DNA from: Olsenella sp.
GTDB taxonomy: Bacteria > Actinomycetota > Coriobacteriia > Coriobacteriales > Atopobiaceae
DNA length: 56,502 nucleotides
Reading direction: 5' to 3'
Assembly (NCBI GenBank): GCA_022648325.1
Contig: JALCMG010000014.1
Location: 1-56,502, forward strand
Below the pieces are notes generated by a model that saw only the letters and a list, made by a program, of their open reading frames with translations, did no database searches and was not told where the DNA came from. Every line of letters begins with the position of its first letter. Positions within the stretch are counted from its first letter, which is position 1. Shown here one piece after another: positions 1 to 8,766 of this stretch. Made by a program: the position numbers and the translations under genes.

Positions 1-874
1 CAAGCTCGGCCGGGTAGCGCGCCTCGACAAGCCGCGCGGCAGAGGCAAGGTCTGGATTCCTGCGCAGCAGCTCGCCTCCGCCCACGTCTCCCTCAAGGCC
101 GAGAAGTGCGTCTGCCAGGTATCCCGGGAAGATCACGGGGCTCCCTGGCTTGCCCTGCCACGCAAGGCGCACCACACAGGCGGGGTGCGCGGCAAACTCG
201 TCGAGCAGGGCCTCGACGCTCGCGCCAGAGAGCAGTGGTTGGTCGCCCTGCACAAAGAGGTAGCCTGCGCGCTTGCCCAGCGCCTCAATGCCCGCGCGCA
301 GTGTGTCGCTCTGCAGCGCTCCCGCAGGCTTCACGCAGTCAACATACCTGACCTCGCACACCGCCCGCACGCGCTCCCACCTTGTGGAGACCACCACGTC
401 CAGACGCTGCGACACCAGGGCGTCCAGCGTGTGCGAGACCACCGCGCGGCCACGCAGCGGCTCCACGAGCTTCTGCCTGCCAAAGCGCGTGGCCTCGCCG
501 TTTGCCATGACCACGCAGCCCAACCTGGGCACCCCTGCAACGCCGGCAAACGCTGCCGAGAAGCCCGCGTTTGCCACAGCGGTGACACCCTGGCGCCACT
601 CCTCGTAGCGGTGGAGGAAGTCCTCTGCCTCGGGCGTGAGGCTTGAGCTTCCGCCCTTCTCGCCGCCAATCGAGCGCACGGTAAGAGAGCATCCCAGGGC
701 GTGCTCGGCATCGTGCAGGATGCGCATGGCCTTGGTGTAGCTCATACCCATGGCCTTGGCGGAGGCAGAGAGGCTGCCCGTCTCGCGAACGCCAGCAAGC
801 AGGGCCATGGGACCCGGGCCAAAGAAGCGCCCGCCATCCTCATCAATGAGGAACGAGAATACACGTGGTTCCAT
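1..874 (-). CDS. ModE-like HTH fused to MocA/MobA-type nucleotidyltransferase (partial, 3' end outside window)
   Basis: Two domains are visible in one open frame starting at the ATG at 874, preceded by GAGGTGAGG. Residues ~15-95 form a winged HTH of the ModE N-terminal type (GSLSASAKAMGMSYTKAMRI, later SSLTPEAEDFLHRYEEW). Residues ~115 onward are a MobA/MocA-like nucleotidyltransferase: an NTP-binding loop CVVMANGEATRFGRQKL and a metal/nucleotide motif FVQGDQPLL. By family, this enzyme transfers CMP or GMP to molybdopterin to make the dinucleotide cofactor of xanthine dehydrogenase-type hydroxylases. It is last in the visible ygeY-ygeW-carbamate kinase run, equivalent in position to E. coli ygfJ, which as I recall lacks an HTH. 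No stop is reached by position 1. No C-terminal molybdate-binding (MOP) domain is visible. That the HTH regulates transcription is inference. Confidence 0.85.
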   Translation of the reverse strand, partial: MEPRVFSFLIDEDGGRFFGPGPMALLAGVRETGSLSASAKAMGMSYTKAMRILHDAEHALGCSLTVRSIGGEKGGSSSLTPEAEDFLHRYEEWRQGVTAVANAGFSAAFAGVAGVPRLGCVVMANGEATRFGRQKLVEPLRGRAVVSHTLDALVSQRLDVVVSTRWERVRAVCEVRYVDCVKPAGALQSDTLRAGIEALGKRAGYLFVQGDQPLLSGASVEALLDEFAAHPACVVRLAWQGKPGSPVIFPGYLADALLGLEGDVGGGELLRRNPDLASAARLVEARYPAEL

Positions 875-915
875 GGCCCTCACCTCGCGCGCATTGCCGT
901 TGCGATGCCTACATG

Positions 916-1857
916 CTACCCACGGACGATGGTACCAGTCTTGCCGGCAATGCCGTCCGCCGCGCGGTCAAGCTCGGTGATGAGCGACATGCGTCCGGGA
1001 CCGGACTGGGCAAACTGCAGCGCCGCCTGGACCTTAGGCAGCATCGAGCCGGGGGCGAACTCGCCAGCATCGATGTAGCGCTGGGCCGTCTCGGGCGTGA
1101 GCTCGTCCAGCTCGGTCTGGTCGGGCTTGCCAAAGTGGATGGCGACCTTCTCGACAGCCGTGAGGATGACAAGCGCGTCGGCACCGAGCTGCTCCGCCAG
1201 GCGGGCAGCGGCAAAGTCCTTGTCAATGACGGCAGCAGCACCCTTGAGGTGGTGGCCCTCGGTGTGGTAGACGGGAATGCCGCCGCCACCGCAGGCGATG
1301 ACCACGTGGTCGGCCTCGACCAGCGAGCGAATGGTGTCAAGCTCGACGATAGCCTGGGGCTTGGGGCTTGCGACCACGCGACGCCAGCCACGGCCGGAGT
1401 CCTCGACCACCGTGTAGCCACGCTCGGCCACCAGGCGGTCGGCCTCCTCCTTGGTCATGAACGCACCGATGGGTTTAGTGGGGTTCTCGAAGGCGGGGTC
1501 GTTGGGATCGACCTCAACCTGCGTGAGCACCGTGGTCACGCCGTGATGGATGTCGCGGTTGGCCAGCTCCTCGCGGATGGCGTTCTGGAGGTCGTAGCCA
1601 ATGTAGCCCTGGCTCATGGCCACGCAGACCGAGAGCGGGCAGGGGATGTACTTCTCGGGATCAGAGCGCGTGAGCTGGGTCATGGCCTCCTGGATCATGC
1701 CCACCTGCGGTCCGTTGCCGTGCGCCACGATGACCTCGTTGCCCTCGGCAATGAGGTCGACGATGGCCTTGGACGTGTGCTTCACGGCCGCCATCTGCTC
1801 TGGCAGGTTCTTCCCCAACGCGTTGCCGCCCAGTGCGACGACGATTCTCTTGCCCAT
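916..1857 (-). CDS. arcC: Carbamate kinase
   Basis: This 313-residue protein has the full carbamate kinase length. It begins MGKRIVVALGGNALG (the amino-acid-kinase glycine loop), continues with VIVAHGNGPQVGM and ACGGGGIPVY, and ends with the family's PKVQAALQF region. It converts carbamoyl phosphate plus ADP to ATP, ammonia and CO2 in the cytoplasm, so it is the likely ATP-yielding step of this pathway. It follows ygeW (knotted carbamoyltransferase) on the same strand, the same pairing as ygeW and yqeA in E. coli, so its carbamoyl phosphate probably comes from purine-derived carbamoylated intermediates rather than arginine. No arginine deiminase gene is present nearby. A strong hairpin with a T-run lies upstream, between ygeW and this gene. 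Confidence 0.95.
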   Translation of the reverse strand: MGKRIVVALGGNALGKNLPEQMAAVKHTSKAIVDLIAEGNEVIVAHGNGPQVGMIQEAMTQLTRSDPEKYIPCPLSVCVAMSQGYIGYDLQNAIREELANRDIHHGVTTVLTQVEVDPNDPAFENPTKPIGAFMTKEEADRLVAERGYTVVEDSGRGWRRVVASPKPQAIVELDTIRSLVEADHVVIACGGGGIPVYHTEGHHLKGAAAVIDKDFAAARLAEQLGADALVILTAVEKVAIHFGKPDQTELDELTPETAQRYIDAGEFAPGSMLPKVQAALQFAQSGPGRMSLITELDRAADGIAGKTGTIVRG

Positions 1858-1893
1858 GCGTTCCTCTCCGTTCTCCCCTAGTTGTGTTCACGC

Positions 1894-1952
1894 GAAAAAA
1901 GAGCGCGGGCCGGCCAACCGAGCTCACCGGCTCGGCCCGACCAGCCCGCGCG
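1894..1952 (-). terminator. GC-rich hairpin with T-run between ygeW and arcC
   Basis: On the minus strand GCGCGGGC pairs with GCCCGCGC, with further internal pairing, and is followed by CTCTTTTTT. This is a textbook intrinsic terminator lying 3' of ygeW and just 5' of arcC. It probably acts as an attenuator or partial terminator that lowers arcC and downstream expression relative to ygeW, or marks the end of one transcription unit. Confidence 0.7.
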
Positions 1953-1992
1953 TTCCCCTGTGGGTACTGCGCCAGTCGCCCCGATGCCCGGC

Positions 1993-3195
1993 TTAGGCCT
2001 CGAGCCAGCGGCTGCGGCCGCGCTGCTCGAGCTCCTTGAGCATGGTGACGGGATCCTTGGCCTTCTGCAGGAAGATCATTGCCGCCACGGCATACGGCTT
2101 GTAGCTGGCCTCCTTGTACAGGCCGTCGCGGTGGGCGTCAAAGACCTCGTTGGCGACCTCGCCGTGCTCGCAGGAGACGCCCTCGATGTCGGCCGGCAGC
2201 GGGTGCATGTAGATAGTGCCCATGCCGTTTGCGGTCTTGGCCATGAGCTCGGGCGTGCAGTGCCAGTCCATGTGGGTGGCGTTCTGGGCGAGAAGCTCCT
2301 TCTCCAGGGCGTCGATGCCCTCGGAGTCGCCGGCGGCGTAGAGCTTGGTGCGCTTCTCCATGGCCGCGTAGGGAGCCCAGCTCTTGGGAACCACGATGTC
2401 AGCACCCTCGAAGGCCTCCTCCATGGAGTGGGCCTGGGTGAACGTGGCACCGGACTCCTGGGCGTAGACGCCGGCCTGCTTGACCAGCTCGGGCATGAGG
2501 TCGTAGCCCTCGGGGTGAGCCAGGGTGACGTTCATGCCAAAGCGGGTGAGCAGCATGATGAGCGACTGCGGGCAGGAGAGCGGCTTGCCGTAGGAGGGGC
2601 TGTAAGCCCAGGTAACGGCAACCTTCTTGCCCTTGAGGTTATCAAGACCACCAAACTCGTTGATGAGGTAGAGCAGGTCGGCCGAAGACTGCGTGGGGTG
2701 ATCGGAGTCGGACTGCAGCGAGACGAGCGTGGGACGGTGGTCGAGGATGCCGTCGGCGTAGGACTGCGCCACGGACTCCGAGACCTCCTTCATGTACGCG
2801 TCGCCCTCGCCGATGAACTTGTCGTCACGGATGCCGATGACGTCAGCCATGAAGCTGATCATCGTGGCGGTCTCACGCACGGTCTCGCCGTGGGCGATCT
2901 GCGACTTGGACTCGTCGAGGTCCTGGAGCTGCAGGCCCAGCATGTTGGTGCCGGAGGCAAACGAGAAGCGCGTGCGGGTGGAGTTGTCGCGGAAGTTGGA
3001 AACCGCGAGGCCCGAGTCGAAGATGCGCGTGGAAATGTTGCGCTCGCGCAGGTTGCGAAGGGCGTCGGCAACCAGGTAGAGGGCTCGGAGCTCGTCAGCG
3101 GTCTTGTCCCACGTGTGCAGGAAGTCGCTGTTGTACATCTTGGAGTAGTCGAGCTTCTCGAGCTGGTCGAGGTAGTTCTGGAACGTGGCGTCCAT
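1993..3195 (-). CDS. ygeW: Knotted carbamoyltransferase YgeW
   Basis: This 400-residue protein is a member of the aspartate/ornithine carbamoyltransferase superfamily. The carbamoyl-phosphate loop STRTR is at residues 72-76 (DNSTRTRFSFASG), and later motifs are HCTPELM and HPLPADIEG. The long insertions and full length match the knotted YgeW type rather than the ~310-330 residue ATCase/OTCase. By family it catalyses (de)carbamoylation with carbamoyl phosphate; the physiological substrate is not settled, but the conserved ygeX-ygeY-ygeW neighbourhood ties it to anaerobic purine breakdown. It lies between ygeY and carbamate kinase on the minus strand and would supply carbamoyl phosphate to the kinase. 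The ATG at 3195 follows AAAGAAAGGGAAACG. Confidence 0.93.
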   Translation of the reverse strand: MDATFQNYLDQLEKLDYSKMYNSDFLHTWDKTADELRALYLVADALRNLRERNISTRIFDSGLAVSNFRDNSTRTRFSFASGTNMLGLQLQDLDESKSQIAHGETVRETATMISFMADVIGIRDDKFIGEGDAYMKEVSESVAQSYADGILDHRPTLVSLQSDSDHPTQSSADLLYLINEFGGLDNLKGKKVAVTWAYSPSYGKPLSCPQSLIMLLTRFGMNVTLAHPEGYDLMPELVKQAGVYAQESGATFTQAHSMEEAFEGADIVVPKSWAPYAAMEKRTKLYAAGDSEGIDALEKELLAQNATHMDWHCTPELMAKTANGMGTIYMHPLPADIEGVSCEHGEVANEVFDAHRDGLYKEASYKPYAVAAMIFLQKAKDPVTMLKELEQRGRSRWLEA

Positions 3196-3265
3196 TCGTT
3201 TCCCTTTCTTTGGATACGCGTGACTGGGTCTTCCCGGTGACCGCTGGGTCTACGTGCAGAGGACC

Positions 3266-3295
3266 CGGTCGCAGCGGTGCGCCGCGACCGGGACG
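3266..3295 (-). other. Stem-loop between ygeY and ygeW
   Basis: CCCGGTCGC pairs with GCGACCGGG across a short GC-rich loop in the ~100-nt spacer. There is no T-run, so an RNA-processing or stabilising hairpin is more likely than a terminator. Confidence 0.4.
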
Positions 3296-3302
3296 CGGAT
3301 AA

Positions 3303-4685
3303 CTACTTGATGTCGTTGCCGGTGAGGCTGGCGCGGAACTCGGTGGCGTCGCCGGTGGCCTGGCTGGGGTCGTAGAGGTTCACGGCCGCAACGTAGAGCG
3401 CGGCGCAGGTGGAGAGGTCCTGCTTGTAGGTGACCTCGTTGGGCGCGTGCGCCTGGGACTCGGCGCCGGGGCCAAAGCCAACGCAGGGGATGCCATAGCG
3501 ACCCTGGATGGAGACGCAGTTCGTGGAGAAGGTCCACTTGTCGCACAGAGGCCTGCCCTCACGCTTGTCCATGGACTTCTCGCAACCGATGCGCTTGTCG
3601 CCAAAGAGGGCCTTGTGGGCGTCGACCAGCGCCTTGACGTGCGGCGCGCTCTCCTTGTTGATCCACGTGGGGAAGTAGGCCTCGGTCTCGTAGACCTCGC
3701 CGGTCCAGCTGGGACGGTCGTACATGTACATGGAGACCTTCACGTCGTCACCGTACTTCTTGACGGCGGGGAGGTTGCGGACCTCCTCGAGGCAGGACTT
3801 GTAGGTCTCGCCGGCGGTCATGCGGCGGTCGATGGAGATGGCGCAGGAGTCAGCCACGGCGCAGCGGGAGGGGCTGGTGTAGAAGATCTGGGAGACGGTG
3901 CAGGTGCCGCGGCCCAAGAAGCGGGCGTCCTCGTAGTGCTCGGGGTTGTACTTGGGGTCGAGCATCTTGACGAGGCCGCAGATCTCGGTGGACTCGTCGG
4001 CGCCGTTGTTGTTGAGGGCGCGGACGTCGTTCACGATGTCGGCCATCTTGTAGATGGCGTTGTCGCCGCGCTCGGGCGCGGAGCCATGGCAGGAGACGCC
4101 CTTCACGTCGACGCGGATCTCCATGCGGCCGCGGTGGCCACGGTAGATGCCGCCGTCGGTGGGCTCGGTGGAGATGACGAACTCGGGCTTGATGCCGTCC
4201 TTGTTGTAGATGTACTGCCAGCACATGCCGTCGCAGTCCTCTTCCTGGACGGTGCCAACGACCATGATCTTGTAACCCTCGGGGATGAGGTCCAGGTCCT
4301 TCATCATCTTGGCTGCGTAGGTGGCGGAGGCAACGCCGCCCTCCTGGTCGGAGCCGCCGCGGCCGCCGATGAGCTGGTCGTCCTCGAAGCCCTTGTAGGG
4401 GTCGAAGTCCCAGTTGTCACGGTTGCCAATGCCCACGGTGTCGATGTGGCCGTCGATGGCGATGATCTTGTCGCCGGTGCCCATGAAGCCCATCACGTTG
4501 CCGAGGCCGTCGACCTTGACCTCGTCAAAGCCGAGCTTCTCCATCTCGGCCTTGATGCAGGCCACGACGTCGCCCTCCTTGCAGGACTCGCTGGGGTGGG
4601 AGATCATGGCGCGCAGGAACGCGGTCATGTCCGCGTTGTAGGCCTTCGCCGCTTCCTTGATCTTGTCGTAGTCGAGTTCCTTCAT
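3303..4685 (-). CDS. ygeY: YgeY-family M20 metallohydrolase
   Basis: This 460-residue dinuclear-zinc amidohydrolase/peptidase belongs to the M20 (ArgE/DapE) superfamily. The metal ligands are visible: IDGHIDTVG (H80, D82), [11 protein letters not shown] (D113, bridging), and [11 protein letters not shown] (the general-base/ligand Glu pair near 148-149). Length and the [11 protein letters not shown] segment match YgeY, named a 'selenium metabolism hydrolase' because it clusters with selenium-dependent molybdenum hydroxylases. It is first in the ygeY-ygeW-arcC-MocA run and probably hydrolyses an N-substituted 2,3-diaminopropionate-like intermediate of purine breakdown to feed YgeX; the exact substrate is inferred. 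A perfect AACCAAAC/GTTTGGTT dyad sits ~70-90 nt upstream of the start. Confidence 0.92.
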   Translation of the reverse strand: MKELDYDKIKEAAKAYNADMTAFLRAMISHPSESCKEGDVVACIKAEMEKLGFDEVKVDGLGNVMGFMGTGDKIIAIDGHIDTVGIGNRDNWDFDPYKGFEDDQLIGGRGGSDQEGGVASATYAAKMMKDLDLIPEGYKIMVVGTVQEEDCDGMCWQYIYNKDGIKPEFVISTEPTDGGIYRGHRGRMEIRVDVKGVSCHGSAPERGDNAIYKMADIVNDVRALNNNGADESTEICGLVKMLDPKYNPEHYEDARFLGRGTCTVSQIFYTSPSRCAVADSCAISIDRRMTAGETYKSCLEEVRNLPAVKKYGDDVKVSMYMYDRPSWTGEVYETEAYFPTWINKESAPHVKALVDAHKALFGDKRIGCEKSMDKREGRPLCDKWTFSTNCVSIQGRYGIPCVGFGPGAESQAHAPNEVTYKQDLSTCAALYVAAVNLYDPSQATGDATEFRASLTGNDIK

Positions 4686-4755
4686 TGGATCCTCCTCGCA
4701 TCGAGCAACGTTCTTAGCAGCCTGGTACGCCTAGTGCGTAAACAATATGTCTGCT

Positions 4756-4776
4756 AACCAAACTTTTTGTTTGGTT
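4756..4776 (-). promoter_or_regulatory. Purine-regulon operator candidate upstream of ygeY
   Basis: There is a perfect inverted repeat, AACCAAAC-N5-GTTTGGTT, followed in the direction of ygeY by TAGCAGACA and an AT-rich CATATTG. Similar elements precede ygeX, the urate/xanthine permease, the xdh operon, the guanine permease and the ABC importer in this window. Confidence 0.6.
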
Positions 4777-4904
4777 GACCTAATTAAAGCACGTGCGAGA
4801 GGGAATTCAAGGGCCTTTGCCAAACTGTTCACTTTTCTCGCAGACGGTCTTTCTGGCGCGGTGGACGGTGGGCGTCCGGCGGAGCCCCACCGGTAACGCT
4901 GCAT

Positions 4905-5001
4905 ATTCCGATCGGTTAGCACCTTCTAAACGATCGGATTTCTCGGCTTTGCGGCCTCCCTGCAAATCCCGATCAGTTAGGCGGCCTTAAACGATCGGAA
5001 T
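4905..5001. repeat. Two tandem imperfect palindromes in the ygeY/GH3 intergenic region
   Basis: Copy 1 (4905-4940) has arms TCCGATCGGTTAG and CTAAACGATCGGA around a 6-nt loop. Copy 2 (4965-5001) has CCCGATCAGTTAG and TTAAACGATCGG arms, flanked by CTGCA/TGCAG. The two share sequence and are ~60 bp apart. The interval 4686-5136 holds no gene; besides these it contains the ygeY regulatory dyad and a terminator for the GH3 gene. Function is unknown; they could be operator pairs or RNA hairpins. Confidence 0.6.
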
Positions 5002-5081
5002 CTGCAGGGGTTGCCGACAAGCGCTTTGGCGTGCGCTATTGAGGCCAGGCCGAGGATTACCCCCACCTCGCACCACGAGAA

Positions 5082-5110
5082 GGCCCCAGCGACGCAATGC
5101 CGCCGGAGCC
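5082..5110 (-). terminator. Probable terminator of the GH3 gene
   Basis: Just 3' of the GH3 stop (minus strand), GGCTCCGGCGGC can pair with GCGTCGCTGGGGCC. Its sequence resembles the hairpin at 10286-10316 downstream of another minus-strand gene, suggesting a reused terminator element. The T-run is weak. Confidence 0.4.
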
Positions 5111-5136
5111 AAGGGCTCACGTTCTTCTCGGCAGTG

Positions 5137-7905
5137 TTACTGCTGCGCGCGCCAGCGCTTCATCTTCATGTGGCGACGCACGAAGTACGTGGCGAGCAGT
5201 GCGATAGCAGCCACAAGAACAACCTCGACCGCAGTGACAATCGGGCTCTGCCCATAGATTCCCACCTTGAACGTGGCGGCGGAGTTCGCCTCGGTGTAAA
5301 GGATGTTGTGGCAGGCGTTGCGCAGCGCCTGGTGCCCGGCAGCCGTGTCCAGCGTATCGCTGGTGAGCAGCTGCTCCTGTCTAAACGCAAGGCAGAGGTC
5401 GTTGCCCGCACGCAGCCAGCGGTTGATGTCAGAAGTGTCGGTAGCAATCACGCAGTCGGTCACGACAGACCCACGGAAGCCCCACTCGTTCCTCAGCACC
5501 CGGGTGAGCAGCGCGTGGCTCTCGGCCGTGGGCGTGGTGCCCAGCCTGTTGTACAAACTCATCATTGCCGTGGTGCCCGCCTGCTTCACGGCAATCTCGA
5601 AGGGACGCAGGTAAATCTCTCGCATGGCCTGCTCGTTTGCCCAGGTCACAAGACCTCCGGCATCGCCGCGATGCGTCTCTTGGTCATTAAGGGCAAAGTG
5701 CTTGACGTAGCAGTACACGCCCTGGGACTGCACCTCTGCCGCCACAATCTCGCCAGTGAGAAGGCCGTCCTCGCTTACGTACTCGTAGTTGCGGCCTCCA
5801 AAGGGAGAGCGATGCGTATCGGCACCGGGAGCATACAGGCCACCAACCTTGAGCGCCATGGCCTCCTGGGCAAAGAGCTCTCCCACGCGCTGCGCCAGCT
5901 GCTTGTTCCAGGTGTAGCCAAGCACGCTCTGTCCCGTGAGTTGCGTGCCGTTGTAACCGGACATGATGTTGTTCACGCCGTTGGGGCCATCGCACTCGAC
6001 AACTGCAGGCTTGCCCACGCTCTTGGCCGAGCAGGTCATCCAGCCTCCGTTGGAGACGAGCATCTTCTGCTCTTCAAGCGTCATCTGGTCGAGAAGCTTG
6101 TCCCACTGGGGATCGTCATAATTCAGGCCGGTTATGTCCGCAAGGGTCAGGCCGTTCTTCGCGCCGTAGGTCACGTCCTCGACGTCGGGGTTGTCAAGAG
6201 CAGCAGGGTTATCCAGCGCATCCTTGACCTCGGCAGAGGCCTCCTTCTCTGCAGGCGCCATCGTGGGGAAGGTGCCAGCCCAGTCCGCACGCGAGAGGTA
6301 TGTGATGCCGTCGCCATAGCTCACGTCATCGAACTGGTTGGTTGCCGCCACGTCGTCCGTGGAGCGGGCGCCATTGTGGGCGTCGTTGTAGATGTAGTCG
6401 CGGTCGATGGTCACCGTGCGGGTGTCCACCACGTCGTGCGAGTTGTGGCGCAGGCTCACCTGGTAGTCGCCAGCCTCGAGCACGTAGGCGCCGCCCTCGG
6501 CCTTGACGCCGGTGTAGTCGTAGCTAGCCATGTCCTCGTGCGTCCAGCTGATTTTGAGCGTCTGGGTCTCGCCCGGCTCAAGAAGCTTTGTCTTGTCAAA
6601 GCCGGCGAGAACAACCGCGCTCTTCTCGATGCCACCCGGGGTGTAGGGAGCGCTGTAGTAGGCCTCGACCACGTCCTTGCCCGCAACGTCCCCGGTGTTG
6701 GTTACATCCACGGTCATCGTGATCGTGGTGCCATCGTCCGTGAAGTCTGCAATCTTCTCGTCAAAGGTGGTGTACGAGAGGCCATAGCCAAACGGGTACT
6801 GGATCGTGGAGCTGTAGTCGATGAAGCCATCCGCCGCCGCGGTCTCGTAGTATCGGTAGCCCAGGTAGATGCCCTCGGCGTAGTCCACAAAGTGGACGTT
6901 CTCCGTGCCAGCGGTCGCATCGCCAGAGCCCGCGAACATGGCTTGGTTGGTGTGCTGCACGTTGGAGTAGTCATGCGTGCCAAAGTTGTAGTAGCTCGGA
7001 GCGCTCTCGACCTCGTACGGGAAGGTGTCCACGGTGCGACCGCTTGGGTTCACAGCACCAGTGAGCACCTTGCCTATGGCCTCGCAGCCTGTCGAGCCAG
7101 GCGTCCCCACCCACAGAGCGGCGTCAACCGCAGGGTTGTTGACAAAGCCCAGCTCCATGGCGTTGGGGCTGTTGAGCACCACGATCACGCGGTCGAAGTT
7201 CCCCTCGACCATAGCGAGGAGGTCCTCCTCGTTGGGCGTGAGCTCAAGGTAGCTGCGACCAGCCTCGGAGCCCTCGTAGTTGGCCATGTCCGTGGGCAGG
7301 TCGTATCCCTCGCCGCCCTTGCGCGTGAGGACCACGATCGCCGTGTCCGAGTACGACTTTGCATCATCGATGACGTCCTGGGAATAGCTGGACTGGGGAA
7401 GCTCGTAGAGGTTCCAGTCTGTGCCTACGACGCCCATGTCCTTGGATGAGGTGGCGTTCTCGTCATAGAACTGCTTGAGGTTGGGGTTCACGGAGAGCCC
7501 GGCGTCCTCAAGTCCTTGGTAGAAGGTCACGTTCTTGCTGGTGTCCCCGGCACCAGAGCCAGTTCCGCCATAGCTGAAGTTGTTGCCCGCAGTAGAGCCA
7601 AACACATTGACCTTGGTCACCCCGGTAAGCGGCAGCGCATCCCCTTCGTTTTTGAGCAGCGTGATGCCCTCGGCCTCCACCTCCTCGGTGATGTCACGCG
7701 TAGCCGCGCTTGCCTGCTGTACCTCGGTGGACGCCATGTCCGGCTTTGTCGTGAACACGGTGATGAGATCGAAGTACGGAGACACCACGAACCCCACCAC
7801 GAGCGTCACCGCAACCACGAGCGCCGACACGATGCACATGATCACAAAGAGTGCCTTCTTGGGCCGCTTCACCGGCTTGGCTTGCTCGTCCTTCTCTCCT
7901 GTCAT
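5137..7905 (-). CDS. Membrane-anchored GH3 glycosidase with inverted domain order
   Basis: The ATG at 7905, preceded by GGGAAAGGGGAGAG, gives 922 residues. Domain order is reversed relative to common GH3 beta-glucosidases. A transmembrane helix (~19-41) is followed first by the alpha/beta sandwich domain (ITLLKNEGDALPL, ending YPFGYGLSYTTF), then a fibronectin-III-like domain (~410-500), and last the TIM-barrel catalytic domain (AVVECDGPNGVNN, HFALNDQE, GFRGSVVTDC with the probable nucleophile Asp near 817). A second transmembrane helix lies at ~888-908. With short charged ends at both termini, the enzyme is probably held outside the membrane by both ends. Substrate is unknown, perhaps beta-glucosides. 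It diverges from a LytTR/AgrC-like two-component pair, which might control it. Confidence 0.88.
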   Translation of the reverse strand: MTGEKDEQAKPVKRPKKALFVIMCIVSALVVAVTLVVGFVVSPYFDLITVFTTKPDMASTEVQQASAATRDITEEVEAEGITLLKNEGDALPLTGVTKVNVFGSTAGNNFSYGGTGSGAGDTSKNVTFYQGLEDAGLSVNPNLKQFYDENATSSKDMGVVGTDWNLYELPQSSYSQDVIDDAKSYSDTAIVVLTRKGGEGYDLPTDMANYEGSEAGRSYLELTPNEEDLLAMVEGNFDRVIVVLNSPNAMELGFVNNPAVDAALWVGTPGSTGCEAIGKVLTGAVNPSGRTVDTFPYEVESAPSYYNFGTHDYSNVQHTNQAMFAGSGDATAGTENVHFVDYAEGIYLGYRYYETAAADGFIDYSSTIQYPFGYGLSYTTFDEKIADFTDDGTTITMTVDVTNTGDVAGKDVVEAYYSAPYTPGGIEKSAVVLAGFDKTKLLEPGETQTLKISWTHEDMASYDYTGVKAEGGAYVLEAGDYQVSLRHNSHDVVDTRTVTIDRDYIYNDAHNGARSTDDVAATNQFDDVSYGDGITYLSRADWAGTFPTMAPAEKEASAEVKDALDNPAALDNPDVEDVTYGAKNGLTLADITGLNYDDPQWDKLLDQMTLEEQKMLVSNGGWMTCSAKSVGKPAVVECDGPNGVNNIMSGYNGTQLTGQSVLGYTWNKQLAQRVGELFAQEAMALKVGGLYAPGADTHRSPFGGRNYEYVSEDGLLTGEIVAAEVQSQGVYCYVKHFALNDQETHRGDAGGLVTWANEQAMREIYLRPFEIAVKQAGTTAMMSLYNRLGTTPTAESHALLTRVLRNEWGFRGSVVTDCVIATDTSDINRWLRAGNDLCLAFRQEQLLTSDTLDTAAGHQALRNACHNILYTEANSAATFKVGIYGQSPIVTAVEVVLVAAIALLATYFVRRHMKMKRWRAQQ

Positions 7906-8050
7906 CTCTCCCCTTTCCCTATCGCTTGCATGCCCTGCCGCACCCGCGTTGCAGGGTCCCATCAGATGGCCACATCGTGGCCAAAACGCTCACAATGGAG
8001 GGGTCGCTGTCATAATCGGGTGACGTTCACGACATAGTTGGGAGGCGAGC

Positions 8051-8766
8051 ATGGCGTACAGGATTCTGGTAGTGGAGGATTCCCCCACAGAGGCAGACGT
8101 TCTACGAGGCATCTGAACCGCTACGCTGTGGAAAGGGGCCTCTCGTTTGCCGTGACCGTGCTTTCTTCGGCTGTGGAGTTCGTGAACGGAAGCCACCCGG
8201 CAGACCTCATCTTCATGGACATCGACCTGCCAGGCATCAACGGCATGGAGGCGGCGCAGATTCTCCGCGGCTACGACGAGCAGACGCCCCTAGTGTTCGT
8301 AACCAACCTGGCACAGTACACCATCAAGGGCTACCAGGTAGACGCCCTTGACTTCATGGTGAAACCCGTCCAGTACGATGACTTCTCGCTGCGTATGGAC
8401 CGTGCCATGCGCATGGTCAGGCGAACTTCCAAGGGCACCATCGCCATTCCCACTCCCGACGGCATTCGCGTGGTGCGCCTCGATGACATTCTCTACGTGG
8501 ACATCGTCAAACACGATTTGCACTACCACCTCGTCGGCGAGTCAATCCCCCTTCGCGTGAGGGGGACAATAACCAAGGTCTCGGAGGAACTTGCTGAGAA
8601 GGACTTTCTAAAGATTGCCGCTAGCTGCGTCATCAACATGGCCCAAGTGGCACAGATACGGCAGGGCTCGGTAGTCATGTCAGACGGGACAGAGCTCTAT
8701 TACAGTAGGTCGCAGCGGAAGATGGCGCTCGAGCGCCTCACTTCCTACGTGGGGAGAAGCGCATGA
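8051..8766 (+). pseudogene. LytTR-family response regulator, frameshifted near residue 19
   Basis: The ATG at 8051 (GGGAGGCGAGC upstream) begins MAYRILVVEDSPTEADVLR, the receiver's acidic pocket. It hits TGA within 22 codons because one base is missing around 8104-8110. The downstream frame continues with RHLNRYAVERG, the phospho-acceptor segment LIFMDIDLPGING, the conserved Lys in FMVKPVQ, and a LytTR DNA-binding domain (~140-238). Restoring one base gives 238 residues, normal for AgrA/LytR regulators. The gap may be a GG-to-G homopolymer error (CGGAGG to CGAGG). Without correction, only a TTG at 8038 gives an open frame, with a nonsense N-terminus. The stop overlaps the kinase start (ATGA), so the two are coupled. 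Confidence 0.75.

Noticed and set aside
5011..7449. Long plus-strand open frame opposite the GH3 gene (812 codons)
   Set aside because: It is antisense to a clearly recognised GH3 enzyme, has no recognisable domain and reflects GC-rich codon third positions. The same applies to long frames opposite ygeY, xdhA, the fused XDH and the ABC ATPase.
8104..8119. In-frame TGA in the LytTR regulator as a selenocysteine codon, given the selenium-linked gene neighbourhood
   Set aside because: Reading through TGA does not recover the receiver domain; only a one-base shift does.
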